A stretch of DNA of 64,000 nt from Methanoregula sp. UBA64 (GTDB lineage: Archaea; Halobacteriota; Methanomicrobia; Methanomicrobiales; Methanospirillaceae), in contig NZ_DAQC01000001.1 in assembly GCF_002502735.1 (NCBI RefSeq), positions 117,229-181,228 on the forward strand, written 5' to 3'. The notes beneath the pieces were generated by a model. The model did no database searches, was not told the origin of the DNA, and saw only the letters and a list, made by a program, of their open reading frames with translations. The translations under genes and the position numbers were made by a program. How positions within the stretch are numbered: the first letter of the stretch is position 1; every line of letters begins with the position of its first letter. This document shows, one piece after another, positions 15,947 through 24,699 of this stretch.

Positions 15947-17791
15947 TCAGCCCTGCCGCCCGGCAATCATGTGATAGATCGGGATCGATCTCAGGTATTC
16001 CCGGTTGAACGACTTCTCCACCGAGAGCTCCACGTACTCCACCCGGTCGAGCACCGGGCGGATTGCTTCGCGTTCGTGCAGGGAGAGGAGCGCAAGCTTC
16101 GAGCCGCCGACCGCAGTCTCCCCGGCGAGCACGACCCGTTCTTCCGGTACCTGCGGGAGGAGTTCGAGCGCCATGGCATTTTTTATATTGATGTGCGTGC
16201 CAAAAGAGCCGGCGAGATAGACCCGGTCGAGGGTCTTTGGATCGATCCCGTACTTCTCCGCAAGGATCGTCCAGCCGGCCCGGAGCGAGCCTTTCGCAAG
16301 CAAAAATTCATTGATGTCCTTTTCTGTCACCGTGATGTCCCGGCCGGACTCGGTCTCCGTGCCCGGCGCCACCACAAAGACCGGCACCGAACCCTCCGGC
16401 TTTTTGATCCGGGGATGGGTGAGATCGGCAAACTTGCCGGTCTTTGTTATAATCCCGGCCGAGTAGAGTTCGGCCACGAGGTCGATTACCCCGCTCCCGC
16501 AGATCCCTTTTGGCTTTTTTCCTCCGATCGTGGTGTACGAGATACGCCCGTCGCGGATCGCAAACGTCTCGATCGCCCCGCCCACCGCTTTCATGCCGGA
16601 GCTGATCTGCGCTCCTTCAAACGAGGGCCCTGAAGGAGCGGAGCAGACCACGATCCTCTGCGAATTCCCGAGCATCAGCTCCGAGTTTGTCCCGATATCG
16701 ATCACGAGACTGCACGCGGTTCGCTCGTAGATCCGGGTGAGCATCAGGTCCGCGACCGCGTCCGAGCCCACGTAGCCGGCAATGAGGGGAAGGCTCGTGA
16801 CCTTTCCCTCGGGGCAGATCGAGAGCCCGATCTCCCGGGCCGGGACGCTGACCGGGGATTTGAGCGCCGGGAGGAAGGGGGAGATGCCGATGTACTTTGT
16901 ATCGATCCCGAGAAGCAGGTGGTGCATCACGGTGTTCCCGTCAAAGACGCACTCGTAGATCCGGTCCGCGGGGATACCGGCGCCTTCGCACATCCGGGCC
17001 ACAAGCGTGTTTATCGTCCCGACAACAAGGGACTGGAGTTTTTTTGTGTTCTCCGGCGCTTTTGCCGCAAACGTGATCCGCGAGACAATGTCCTCGCCGT
17101 ACATCACCTGCGGGTTCTCGGCATGGTCCTGTGCAACGGTCTTCCCGGTCGCAAGGTTGAGGAGATGGCAGATGATCTTCGATGAGCCCACATCGATGGC
17201 AAGGCCGTACATCTCCTCTGTCGTATCGCCCGACTCGATCGCGACCGGCTCATCCTTCCAGAAGACCGCGGTCACCGTCCAGTCGCCGGCCCGGAGCGTT
17301 CCCGGGAGGTTTGCAAGGACCGGAAGGGGGATGCCGGACAGGTCGCGGCCGAGTGCCGCTGCGAGCCGTTCGAGATCGGGCGTGGTATCCGCAAGCGTTG
17401 GCCGGGGCAGGCTGCACGCGATCTTTTTTACCGCCGGGCCGAGCACCGCATGGCCTTCGAGCGCGGTTCCCGAGATCTCCCGGGCCTCGTTACGGCTTTC
17501 GGGCGGGACAAAGACGGTCGCTTTCCCGGCAAGCACCCGGGCCTGGCAGGCAAGCCGCATGCCGCCCGCGAGCTCCGCAGGGGTCAGGAGTTTTGTCTCC
17601 TTTTCCGTTACGGGCGAGAGGGTACCGTAGCTTTTTGTGATCTGCACCCGGCACTTCCCGCAGACCCCGACACCGCCGCACTCGCCCCGCAGCGCAATGC
17701 CTGCGCCCTGTGCGGTTTCAAGGATCGATTTTGGATTGTCCGTAACGGTTTTCCCGTCGGGCTCGAAGGTAAGCGTGACCGTATCCGCCAT
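15947..17791 (-). CDS. RACo-like corrinoid activation protein ([2Fe-2S] ferredoxin-ASKHA)
   Basis: A 614-residue protein. The N-terminal [2Fe-2S] domain has C38-x5-C44-x2-C47 and C82. After a linker, an ASKHA ATPase region follows (YGLAIDVGSSKIICHLLNLA near residue 195, SLVIDIGTNSELMLGN, ICGSGVIDLVAELYSAG) that matches the DUF4445 family of reductive activators of corrinoid proteins (RACo). Such proteins use ATP to reduce inactive cob(II)amide to cob(I)amide. It starts 15 bases after the MtrH-like gene stop and lies upstream of the corrinoid protein that is its likely client. The MtoD protein of methoxydotrophic archaea belongs to this family. Confidence 0.92.
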   Translation of the reverse strand: MADTVTLTFEPDGKTVTDNPKSILETAQGAGIALRGECGGVGVCGKCRVQITKSYGTLSPVTEKETKLLTPAELAGGMRLACQARVLAGKATVFVPPESRNEAREISGTALEGHAVLGPAVKKIACSLPRPTLADTTPDLERLAAALGRDLSGIPLPVLANLPGTLRAGDWTVTAVFWKDEPVAIESGDTTEEMYGLAIDVGSSKIICHLLNLATGKTVAQDHAENPQVMYGEDIVSRITFAAKAPENTKKLQSLVVGTINTLVARMCEGAGIPADRIYECVFDGNTVMHHLLLGIDTKYIGISPFLPALKSPVSVPAREIGLSICPEGKVTSLPLIAGYVGSDAVADLMLTRIYERTACSLVIDIGTNSELMLGNSQRIVVCSAPSGPSFEGAQISSGMKAVGGAIETFAIRDGRISYTTIGGKKPKGICGSGVIDLVAELYSAGIITKTGKFADLTHPRIKKPEGSVPVFVVAPGTETESGRDITVTEKDINEFLLAKGSLRAGWTILAEKYGIDPKTLDRVYLAGSFGTHINIKNAMALELLPQVPEERVVLAGETAVGGSKLALLSLHEREAIRPVLDRVEYVELSVEKSFNREYLRSIPIYHMIAGRQG

Positions 17792-17806
17792 GGTACCACG
17801 GTTTTT

Positions 17807-18679
17807 TTAAAGCGTTACGTACTCCTTCATGCGGTACGCGTACCGGTACGAGGTGTCGATGGTAAAGACCGCGGGGAAGACATACGCGGAATCCTCGACC
17901 GGGCCGTAGAGCAAAAAGTCCGCGCCGAGGATCACGGGCATCAGGTTTGCGACAACGTCCGCGGAGCGCACCGCCTCTTTCCCGAGCAGGTTTTTGACCC
18001 CCGACCAGGTGGAGATCGCATTGTGGGCTGCACAGCCGCAGGGGTACCCGAACCGGTTCTTGATCAAAAGCGCCGCCTTCCCCGAGGGCGTGAGGCTCGG
18101 GACATCCATGACAAATGTATCGATGAGGATATTGGAGACGCCGAGCCCGTCGAGCCGCGGGGCAAGGTCGGCGACGACCGCGACACGGTCGGCACTGCTC
18201 GTGATCTTCTTGGTGTACGCTAAGAGGATCACGGATTTCGTCCCGTTCTTTTTGAGCGCCTCGTACTCCGCGTCTTTTGTCTCGATCGAGACCGAGTTGT
18301 AGATGATCCGGTCCTCTAACCCGGCCTCCTTTGCGTATTCGACCGCGGCGATCTTCACATCCACGCCCGGCGAATCGATCAGAAACGGCCGCTCGCTTGC
18401 GCCGGCAACAAAGTCTATGTATTTTTTGATTGCTTCAGGAGTCGAACCCACGATATCGAGGAGCGCCGGGCACCCGGTCTTGTCTGAGAGCTCGGCCTGC
18501 TGTTTGATCAATGCATCGGCCGCATCCTTGTCAAAAATCCCGGCCCGCTCGTTGCTTACGATCTTATGCCGGGAATAAAAGATGCTCCCGACAAGGACCG
18601 TGGGGGTCTCGCCCGGCTGTCCGCCGATCGCAACCCCGCCGATCTGGTATTTTTTCTGCCCGGCTTTAAAGAAAAACAT
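17807..18679 (-). CDS. MtrH-like methyltransferase (MtoA/MtxH type)
   Basis: A 290-residue protein of the MtrH family, recognised by QKKYQIGGVAIGGQPGETPT, GSIFYSRHKIV and SNILIDTFVMDVPSLTPSG, with a TIM-barrel pattern. MtrH moves methyl groups between tetrahydromethanopterin and a corrinoid; stand-alone homologues such as MtoA or MtxH do so for soluble corrinoid proteins. There are no other mtr genes here, so it is not part of the membrane Mtr complex. It is the first gene of the cluster; its leader has a short hairpin (18698-18717, GCTGCC/GGCAGC). It would pass the methyl group into the methanogenesis pathway. Confidence 0.9.
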   Translation of the reverse strand: MFFFKAGQKKYQIGGVAIGGQPGETPTVLVGSIFYSRHKIVSNERAGIFDKDAADALIKQQAELSDKTGCPALLDIVGSTPEAIKKYIDFVAGASERPFLIDSPGVDVKIAAVEYAKEAGLEDRIIYNSVSIETKDAEYEALKKNGTKSVILLAYTKKITSSADRVAVVADLAPRLDGLGVSNILIDTFVMDVPSLTPSGKAALLIKNRFGYPCGCAAHNAISTWSGVKNLLGKEAVRSADVVANLMPVILGADFLLYGPVEDSAYVFPAVFTIDTSYRYAYRMKEYVTL

Positions 18680-18869
18680 GGGTAATGCACGCTTCCTGCT
18701 GCCGTAAACAGGGCAGCCGGTCTCTTAATTCTTCACATTCCCTGTAACGTGATAAATAGCTTCTGGAGAGGACAAGGGGCTGTTAAAAAGGCAGGGAACA
18801 ATCAAGGGATTAGCAAGAGACGGGGATATTATCTTTATATGCCTGCATATACACCGGTATATTCCCCGG

Positions 18870-19121
18870 ATGATCTCCATGAAATATATTGGCGGGTATA
18901 AAAGTGCTTCCCGACGACATGAAACTTTTCCCACGAGAGACGACGACAATGTGATCCGCCGTCTGGCAGAATCTGCGTATGACGATGAGCCCATAACTCC
19001 GGAAGAGATTACAGCAATCGAAGAAGGCATTGCAGATATCAAGGCCGGCCGTGTCCGCTCGCTTCCGGACGTTATGAAAGATCTGGGCGATGATAAAATA
19101 ATCAAATCACGGACTTCGTGA
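18870..19121 (+). CDS. Orphan antitoxin-like small protein
   Basis: An 83-residue protein. The C-terminal half, ITPEEITAIEEGIADIKAGR followed by VRSLPDVMKDLG, matches the helix-and-tail pattern of RelB/ParD-like antitoxins, where the tail wraps the toxin. No RelE, ParE or PIN-type gene follows; the next 550 bases hold only repeats. A TATA-like TTTATATG at about 18835 places a start close to the ATG at 18870, so the mRNA is probably leaderless. The residues before about 25 do not resemble an antitoxin. It may be a solitary antitoxin left after toxin loss. Confidence 0.6.
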   Translation: MISMKYIGGYKSASRRHETFPTRDDDNVIRRLAESAYDDEPITPEEITAIEEGIADIKAGRVRSLPDVMKDLGDDKIIKSRTS

Positions 19122-19148
19122 TTTCGAGAACCGGATCAAGTGATTTAG

Positions 19149-19306
19149 AACGCTTCTTTTAGGGCAGCCACCCTCTGCCAGCTACGGCATCCCCGGGCTG
19201 GCGATGCTGCCGTATTACAGGAATGCAGAAATGCACCCCATACCGGTAATACCGAGGCCTCGTTTACGCCCCCGCCCCCTTGGGGTAGGGCTGGCGTAAG
19301 GGGGGC
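19149..19306 (+). repeat. 155-bp dispersed element, copy 2
   Basis: It matches copy 1 (15752-15906, opposite strand) along its length and its end matches copy 3 (19449-19594). Shared blocks are CCCTCTGCCAGC, GGCATCCCC and GGGCTGGCGTAAGGGGGG. The 550-base gap 19122-19668 consists of this copy, copy 3 and AT-richer sequence between them with no gene that I can see. Confidence 0.65.
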
Positions 19307-19448
19307 TCGCATAAAAAAAAGGTTTGTTAAAAAAATAGGGTAATGTAATATTTCAGCCCCTAACGATAAGAAAGATTTACGGAGTGATTAAGAGCGAAAA
19401 TTGCATGCCAAAATGTAATGCGAAAAAGTTCATCCGTTTTGAACCGGA

Positions 19449-19594
19449 AAATGCTGACGTTCCAGGGGCTTCGCCCCGCCGCTATGGCGCCCCATTTGCG
19501 ATAGTGCTGTATTACCTGAATCGGGATTTTAGGTAATACAGAGGAATCGCTGCGCCCCCGCCCCCTCGGGGGCAGGGCTGGCGTAAGGGGGGGT
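19449..19594 (+). repeat. 155-bp dispersed element, copy 3 (diverged)
   Basis: It shares GCTGTATTAC, AATACAGAGGAATCGCTGCG-like sequence and the end block CCCCCTCGGGGGCAGGGCTGGC with copies 1 and 2; its first third is diverged. The end block also forms a GC hairpin (CCCCC-TC-GGGGG). Confidence 0.6.
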
Positions 19595-19668
19595 GGATGA
19601 TTGTGAAAAATAGATGCTAGGGGTTAGATTGGCACTTTACCCAAAAAATATTCGGTAGGACCAAAAAA

Positions 19669-21375
19669 TTATTTCCGGCGCAGGAAAACCTCACCGATCA
19701 AAAAAAGCCCCAGCCCCGCCACAGCAAAAACCGGCGACATCCCGGCCTTCTGCGTCTGCGATGCCGTTGCATTCACCAGCGATCCGGCCGATGCATTGAA
19801 TCCCCGCTGTCCTTCGAGCCATGCCGTTGCGTACGCGAGCTGAACGTCCTCGCCTGCCATTGCCCGGGCCACCGTGTCGCGGTCGAGCGGGACCCGGACG
19901 GTCGGCGCAACCCCGCCCACAAGCGAGGCATTGCTGTCGACCAGGATCGCGTAGTTCTCGTCAAGCGATGCCCCGGCCGGGAAGAGAATGTCAAAATCAA
20001 GCGGCATGATCGCCTGGAAGCCGTTTATCCCGTATGCCCCGTCCGTCCCGTACCAGGAGACAACCGCACCCCGGCCGGTTTTCGTGAGCATCATGGGCAC
20101 GGCCTCGCCCGAGCTCATCGCATCCGGGGAGACCATCATGGCGACCGGGCCATTGTACCGGACCGGCTGCGGTTTTGACCATGTGGTAGTGAGGGGCACG
20201 GTCCGGCCGGTCCCGGGGTCATACATCGTAGCGTGCTCGAAAAAGACCGGCCGGTCCAGGTACCAGCCGGCCATGCAGGCCGCGAGGTTGTCTTCCCCGC
20301 CGCCGTTCCAGCGGAAGTCAAGCACAACGCCCGGTGAATTGTTCGCAATCGCGGCCTGCATGGCGGCCTTAAACGCCGGGTAGGCATCGTACGATTCCCC
20401 GAGGATCCGGATATACATGTATCCGTCGGGGAGTGTCCGGGAAGTCACGGTTGCATTCGCAATCTGCGGCGTGATACCGTTTAACGGGTCAGCGGCGCCG
20501 ATATCGTTGATCTGCTTACCTACAAAGAAACTGCTTTTGATGAGACTGTCGTACGAGTCATTGTACGCCGTCAGGTTTACCGACCGGCTCTCGTATGTCG
20601 GGCCGCCGGTAAAGGTTACGGTTGCCGTTGTCCCCACCGGTGCCCGGGTCACCATCCGTTTCTGCTGGAGCCGCATCCCTTCGAGCGTGGAGGGTTTTTT
20701 GGTCGCCCAGATATACGGCGTTGCATTGATCGCATCGTGGATCTCCTTCCCGTTCCATGCTGTCACCATGTCGCCGGCTGCGATCCCGGCCTTCTCCGCT
20801 GCGCTGCCGTTTGCCACGTAACTTACGGTAACATCGCCCGAATCGAGCTGCACGAGCGCGAGCCCGAAGCCGCCGCCAATGTCCGCGTCCTTTGCCCCGT
20901 AATCACCGGACTCGGAGAACATATTCGCGTGCCCGTCGGGAATCGAAAACAGGTAGCCCCTGAGCGCCCGGAGGTACGCGGCCTTGTCATGGTGTGCCTC
21001 CGCATCGGCAATCGCCGGTTCCCAGGTTCGGTTGAGCGCATCGAAGTCCACATTGCGCCATTGGGTAAATGCGTACCGCTCCTTCATGAGACGGTTCAGC
21101 GAGATGAACGCCTGTGTCCACGAAAGGTTACGGTAATCGGCAACCGGCGTCATGTTTGCCGCGATCGGCGCGAACGTGGCATCCATCGCCGCGTTGTATG
21201 CCGTCTCGTTTCCTGCTTCAAAGAGGGCACACGGGTCGTCCCAGACCGTGCAGCTGGTACAGCCGGTCGCATCCGCTGACACCGGCTGCATGACGGTGAG
21301 AAGAAGGATCAGCAGGACAAGGCCGGGCAAGGCCCGGGCCGGCGATGCGATACGCGGGAACGACAGCGTGAACAT
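19669..21375 (-). CDS. Secreted S41-family (tail-specific) protease with PDZ domain
   Basis: A 568-residue protein. A signal peptide (ALPGLVLLILLLTVMQPVSA) precedes a helical N-terminal region. A PDZ domain covers about residues 170-260 (GGGFGLALVQLDSGDVTVSY, NGSAAEKAGIAAGDMVTAWN). The S41 domain follows, with GVVLDFRWNGGGEDNLAACM and the catalytic serine region VSPDAMSSGEAVPMMLTKTG. A final membrane helix (PVFAVAGLGLFLIGEVFLRRK) should anchor it. S41 proteases cleave unfolded or C-terminally exposed proteins outside the membrane. No operon partner: repeats lie on both sides. Confidence 0.88.
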   Translation of the reverse strand: MFTLSFPRIASPARALPGLVLLILLLTVMQPVSADATGCTSCTVWDDPCALFEAGNETAYNAAMDATFAPIAANMTPVADYRNLSWTQAFISLNRLMKERYAFTQWRNVDFDALNRTWEPAIADAEAHHDKAAYLRALRGYLFSIPDGHANMFSESGDYGAKDADIGGGFGLALVQLDSGDVTVSYVANGSAAEKAGIAAGDMVTAWNGKEIHDAINATPYIWATKKPSTLEGMRLQQKRMVTRAPVGTTATVTFTGGPTYESRSVNLTAYNDSYDSLIKSSFFVGKQINDIGAADPLNGITPQIANATVTSRTLPDGYMYIRILGESYDAYPAFKAAMQAAIANNSPGVVLDFRWNGGGEDNLAACMAGWYLDRPVFFEHATMYDPGTGRTVPLTTTWSKPQPVRYNGPVAMMVSPDAMSSGEAVPMMLTKTGRGAVVSWYGTDGAYGINGFQAIMPLDFDILFPAGASLDENYAILVDSNASLVGGVAPTVRVPLDRDTVARAMAGEDVQLAYATAWLEGQRGFNASAGSLVNATASQTQKAGMSPVFAVAGLGLFLIGEVFLRRK

Positions 21376-21434
21376 AACCGGAAATTAGATCGCCTTTGAG
21401 TATAAGGGAACCGATGTATCCCGGGAAAAAAACT

Positions 21435-21660
21435 GCTCTGTAGAGATCATTTCCCCTCTGCCAAACAGCATTTGCGAGGGTGACCCCCTCTCTACCTAAA
21501 GAGGGGTAGGCAGCCCAAGGGGGCTGGCCCACTTGACCCATAACCCTGAAAAAAAATTATGTAGCATTTTATGCAGAGGTCTGATCCACGGGGCGAGCCC
21601 CGATGAGGCGGCGAGCGCCCGTGGCTCCATCGTTACAAAATTTCAGGATTTCTCCAGAGC
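21435..21660 (+). mobile_element. MITE-like element, copy A (226 bp, terminal inverted repeats)
   Basis: The ends are GCTCTGTAGAGATC (21435-21448) and GATTTCTCCAGAGC (21647-21660), a 14-bp imperfect inverted repeat with 12 matches. Interior blocks such as CCAAACAGCATTTG, GAGGGTGACCCCCTC and CCACGGGGCGAGCCCCGATG recur in the same order in the reverse complement of 38420-38604. No ORF of meaning lies inside, so it is probably a non-autonomous element. It occupies the gap between the S41 protease and decarboxylase genes. Confidence 0.65.
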
Positions 21661-21678
21661 CGGATGTCAAAAGAAAGA

Positions 21679-22875
21679 TTACCTGTTGATATGCACGATC
21701 TTTGCGGGGGGGAAACCGTTGAAGTACGTGGACGAGGCAATCGAGTACGCCCCGATATTTTCCGAGTACACGAGATCGCCGATCTCGAGCTCGGGGAGCT
21801 CGGCCGAGAGGGTGATCGTATCAAACGCATCGCAGGTGGGCCCAAAGACCGCCGAGATCCGTGTCGGACCCTCTTTTGTTAAGGAGAGCACCGGGTAGGT
21901 ACAGTGGTCGAAGACCTGCCCCGAGTACGTGTGGTACACGCCGTCGTTGATGTAGTAGCAGGGCTTGCCGTCGCGGTGGGCCTTGCCCACGACTTTTGCG
22001 ACAAGCGTGCAGGCATTTGCGACAAGGAACCGGCCGGGTTCGGCAAGGATCTCCATGTCCGGGGGAAAGAGCCGGGCAAATTCCCCGTTGAGCTTTGCCG
22101 CAAGGTCGGCGAGCGGCCGGACATCCGGGTTGTACCGGACCGGGAAACCGCCGCCGATATCGAGTATCCGGATCTTTTGCCCAAGCCGGCTCTCGCACTC
22201 CTCGATGATATTTGCGGAAATCTCTAAGGCACTTACATAGTTCTCGAAGTTCGTACACTGGCTGCCCACGTGGAAGGAAAGGCCCTCGACCACGAGGCCG
22301 AGGTCAAAGGCCGCCTTGATGAGATCCACTGCCTCGCCCGGGTCTGCGCCGAACTTGGACGAGAGCTCGACCATGGAGCCGGTGTTTGGTACACGAAGGC
22401 GGAGCACGAGGCCGGCCTGCGGGGCGTGGGCCCGGATCTTTTTGAGCTCCTCGATATTGTCGAAGGTGACGAGGGGCTTGTACTGGTTGAGCTCCTCCAG
22501 GGTCTCGATCGGTTTTATCGTGTTCGCGTAGATGATCCGGTCCCAGATGAAGTCCTGGCGCTCTTTTGCCGGCATGTCTTTTATGAACTCGTGGACGATC
22601 ATGAACTCGGGCATCGAGGCCACGTCGAAACTCGCGCCCTCGTCAAGGAGGGTTTTTACGATCGCCGGGTTCGAATTGGCTTTTACCGCAAAATAGACCT
22701 GGACTTTGGGCAGGTACTTCTTGAATTCCCGGTAATTTTCCCGGATCTTTGCATGGTCGATGATAAAAACAGGGGTCCCGTGCTCGCGGGCGAGCGTTTC
22801 CAAAAACTGACGACTTCCCCGGTCCTTCTGCGGGGCCGGGCGGTCGTTTCCGCACGATGGTGTAGTGGTGGTCAC
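21679..22875 (-). CDS. PLP-dependent ornithine/lysine decarboxylase (fold type III)
   Basis: A 398-residue protein of the alanine racemase-like decarboxylase family. The PLP lysine is K65 in YFAVKANSNP; the glycine loop is ILDIGGGFPV, EPGRFLVANACT contributes PLP contacts, and the second-subunit cysteine lies in FGPTCDAFD, which matches eukaryotic-type ornithine decarboxylases better than diaminopimelate decarboxylase. It would make putrescine from ornithine (or cadaverine from lysine). It lies 38 bases downstream of homospermidine synthase on the same strand, so the pair makes a polyamine pathway. The first 20 residues are variable, and a start further in is possible. Confidence 0.87.
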   Translation of the reverse strand: MTTTTPSCGNDRPAPQKDRGSRQFLETLAREHGTPVFIIDHAKIRENYREFKKYLPKVQVYFAVKANSNPAIVKTLLDEGASFDVASMPEFMIVHEFIKDMPAKERQDFIWDRIIYANTIKPIETLEELNQYKPLVTFDNIEELKKIRAHAPQAGLVLRLRVPNTGSMVELSSKFGADPGEAVDLIKAAFDLGLVVEGLSFHVGSQCTNFENYVSALEISANIIEECESRLGQKIRILDIGGGFPVRYNPDVRPLADLAAKLNGEFARLFPPDMEILAEPGRFLVANACTLVAKVVGKAHRDGKPCYYINDGVYHTYSGQVFDHCTYPVLSLTKEGPTRISAVFGPTCDAFDTITLSAELPELEIGDLVYSENIGAYSIASSTYFNGFPPAKIVHINR

Positions 22876-22913
22876 GTCACTTCCTCATGATCTACTGTTG
22901 GTACATGTGTGGA

Positions 22914-24356
22914 TCATCTGACAAATAAGAAGTTTTTGAATTGCCAGACATCCTCGCGGTCGTAGTCGTTTTCAGGGTTCTCCTTGAAGTACACGGTCCG
23001 GTTCTTCAAAGGCGTCCAGTCCGAGGGGCCGGAATAAAATTCGCCGAGGTACGGCTTTGCGATGTTTAAGACATACTCGTGGGGGAGATCGTCCGGCAGG
23101 CAAAAGCCCATCTTCGGGTGCTCGATCATCCACATCACGGCCGAGACCACGCCGAGCGCAACCTGGATCGTGGTCGCGTTCTGGCCCGGCGCGAGCTTCT
23201 TTGCCTCGTCGATTGAGAGGATGCTTCCCGTCCACCAGGACTTGTACGGGTGGCCCATCAGGAGCGCTCCCAGGATATCCGCGCCGCTTGAAATTTCCCG
23301 GTCGTTCATGATCCGGAGCTTGGGCTGGAGCTCGTAGTTCCGTCCGCGGAGCTCGTGGAGCGAGGCGATCGTTGCATCGCAGGGGAGGTACGCGTAGTTC
23401 ACGGTCGGGCGGTAGATTGCCTTGCCGTCTTTCCAGACCGTCCAGCGGTCGGAGATCCCGAACGCTTCGCCGTGCCGGATTACCATGCCCACGATCTCCT
23501 GCGAGGGCACAAAGGACCGGACCCAGGTGTTGATCCCCATGTGGGGGAGCATGATCGCGTTCTTCGGGCCCTCGGGCGGGACATGCGCATGGTCGGGCAG
23601 CGTTTTTTCGTGCGTGCCCCAGCCGATCTCGGCCGGCGCCGTGCCCTCTTCGAGCAGGCCCTCAATGCACCAGGTGCCCACAAACTCGTCCACTTTTTTG
23701 GGCGAGCGCGAGATCTGCGTGTCGCGCTCGGAGCAGTGGATCACCTTGATCCCGACTTCCATGGCAAGTTCGCCAAAGCGCTGTTCTCTGATGAGCTGCT
23801 CGAAGCGTTTTGGATCCGCTGCAATGCCGTCTGCAATCATCCGGTTTGCAATATCCACGAGGCCCTGCTTGGTCATGTGGGAGATAAGGCCCGGGTTTGC
23901 CCCGTGGTCCACGATACAGGTCGTCGAGCCCTTCCAGTCTTTCGTGAGCTCGCGGAGTTTCATCTGCCGGTAATACAGGGACTTCTCGTACGGGCTTGCC
24001 GTATAGCGCTCGCCTAAGGGGTCCCATGCCTCGACCGAGGTATTGACGTACAAAACATTGTGGTCGTGGCACCACTGGACGATCTCGCCGGCATCGATGT
24101 TCCATGCAAGATCGACAAGGAGGCCGCCGTCAGAGAGCGTTTCAGATAATATGGCGGGGAGATTTTCGGGTGAGATCCGGCGTTTTAAAAACCGGAGACC
24201 CCGGCTGGTATACGCTTTGAGATCCTGCGATTTATCTTTAAAATCGACAATCGTGATATTCTCCAAAGGTATATTGACATGCCGAAGCAGGATGGGGAGC
24301 GTGCACTTGGACACGGCACCATAACCGATGATAAGTACTTTGTTTTTAAAGTCCAT
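22914..24356 (-). CDS. hss: Homospermidine synthase
   Basis: A 480-residue protein with an N-terminal Rossmann NAD site (VLIIGYGAVSKCTLPILLRH) and the saccharopine dehydrogenase-like fold of bacterial homospermidine synthases, including VNTSVEAWDPLGERY, VDHGANPGLISHMTKQGL and LPHMGINTWVRSFVPS. The enzyme joins two putrescines to sym-homospermidine using NAD+ without net oxidation. A putrescine-forming decarboxylase follows on the same strand. This enzyme is mainly bacterial, so the gene pair may have come by transfer, although its base composition matches the neighbours. Confidence 0.9.
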   Translation of the reverse strand: MDFKNKVLIIGYGAVSKCTLPILLRHVNIPLENITIVDFKDKSQDLKAYTSRGLRFLKRRISPENLPAILSETLSDGGLLVDLAWNIDAGEIVQWCHDHNVLYVNTSVEAWDPLGERYTASPYEKSLYYRQMKLRELTKDWKGSTTCIVDHGANPGLISHMTKQGLVDIANRMIADGIAADPKRFEQLIREQRFGELAMEVGIKVIHCSERDTQISRSPKKVDEFVGTWCIEGLLEEGTAPAEIGWGTHEKTLPDHAHVPPEGPKNAIMLPHMGINTWVRSFVPSQEIVGMVIRHGEAFGISDRWTVWKDGKAIYRPTVNYAYLPCDATIASLHELRGRNYELQPKLRIMNDREISSGADILGALLMGHPYKSWWTGSILSIDEAKKLAPGQNATTIQVALGVVSAVMWMIEHPKMGFCLPDDLPHEYVLNIAKPYLGEFYSGPSDWTPLKNRTVYFKENPENDYDREDVWQFKNFLFVR

Positions 24357-24519
24357 CCTAACCCTCCCGGGTCAAATTTTAGTAAAAATTCTGCCGAATG
24401 TATCTTACGCGCTGTTACGTTATAAAAGATTGAGAAGATCCCCCTCGTTTTTCCCCCCGGGCCGGCAGTTACTTATTCTTCATTGTACGCCAAACCGGAT
24501 AGGTATCAGGTGATCTCCT

Positions 24520-24699
24520 TTGTCAAAACGGGCAGTTGATCTGGTCTTTTCCGCAACCTACCTCTTAGTCGACCTCCGCATGATCCTGCGGGAGACGGCA
24601 CCGGCGCACGAACTCTCCGAGAAACAAAAAGCAGATGCAGCCCGCCTGCTCGAAAACCTCGAACGGCAGGTTGCCGCCTTAAAGCAGGAGATGCTCTGA
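24520..24699 (+). CDS. 59-residue helical protein coupled to SepCysS (possible SepCysE-like)
   Basis: A short gene starting at TTG 24520 (AGGTGAT 5 bases upstream) and ending in TGA at 24697-24699, immediately before the ATG of SepCysS at 24700. It reads LSKRAVDLVFSATYLLVDLR, then MILRETAPAHELSEKQ and LLENLERQVAALKQEM: two or three amphipathic helices and a coiled-coil-like C-terminus. The position suggests a partner of SepCysS. In methanogens the bridging factor SepCysE links SepRS and SepCysS, and a short helical piece of it is a reasonable guess, but I cannot confirm homology. Confidence 0.6.
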   Translation: MSKRAVDLVFSATYLLVDLRMILRETAPAHELSEKQKADAARLLENLERQVAALKQEML

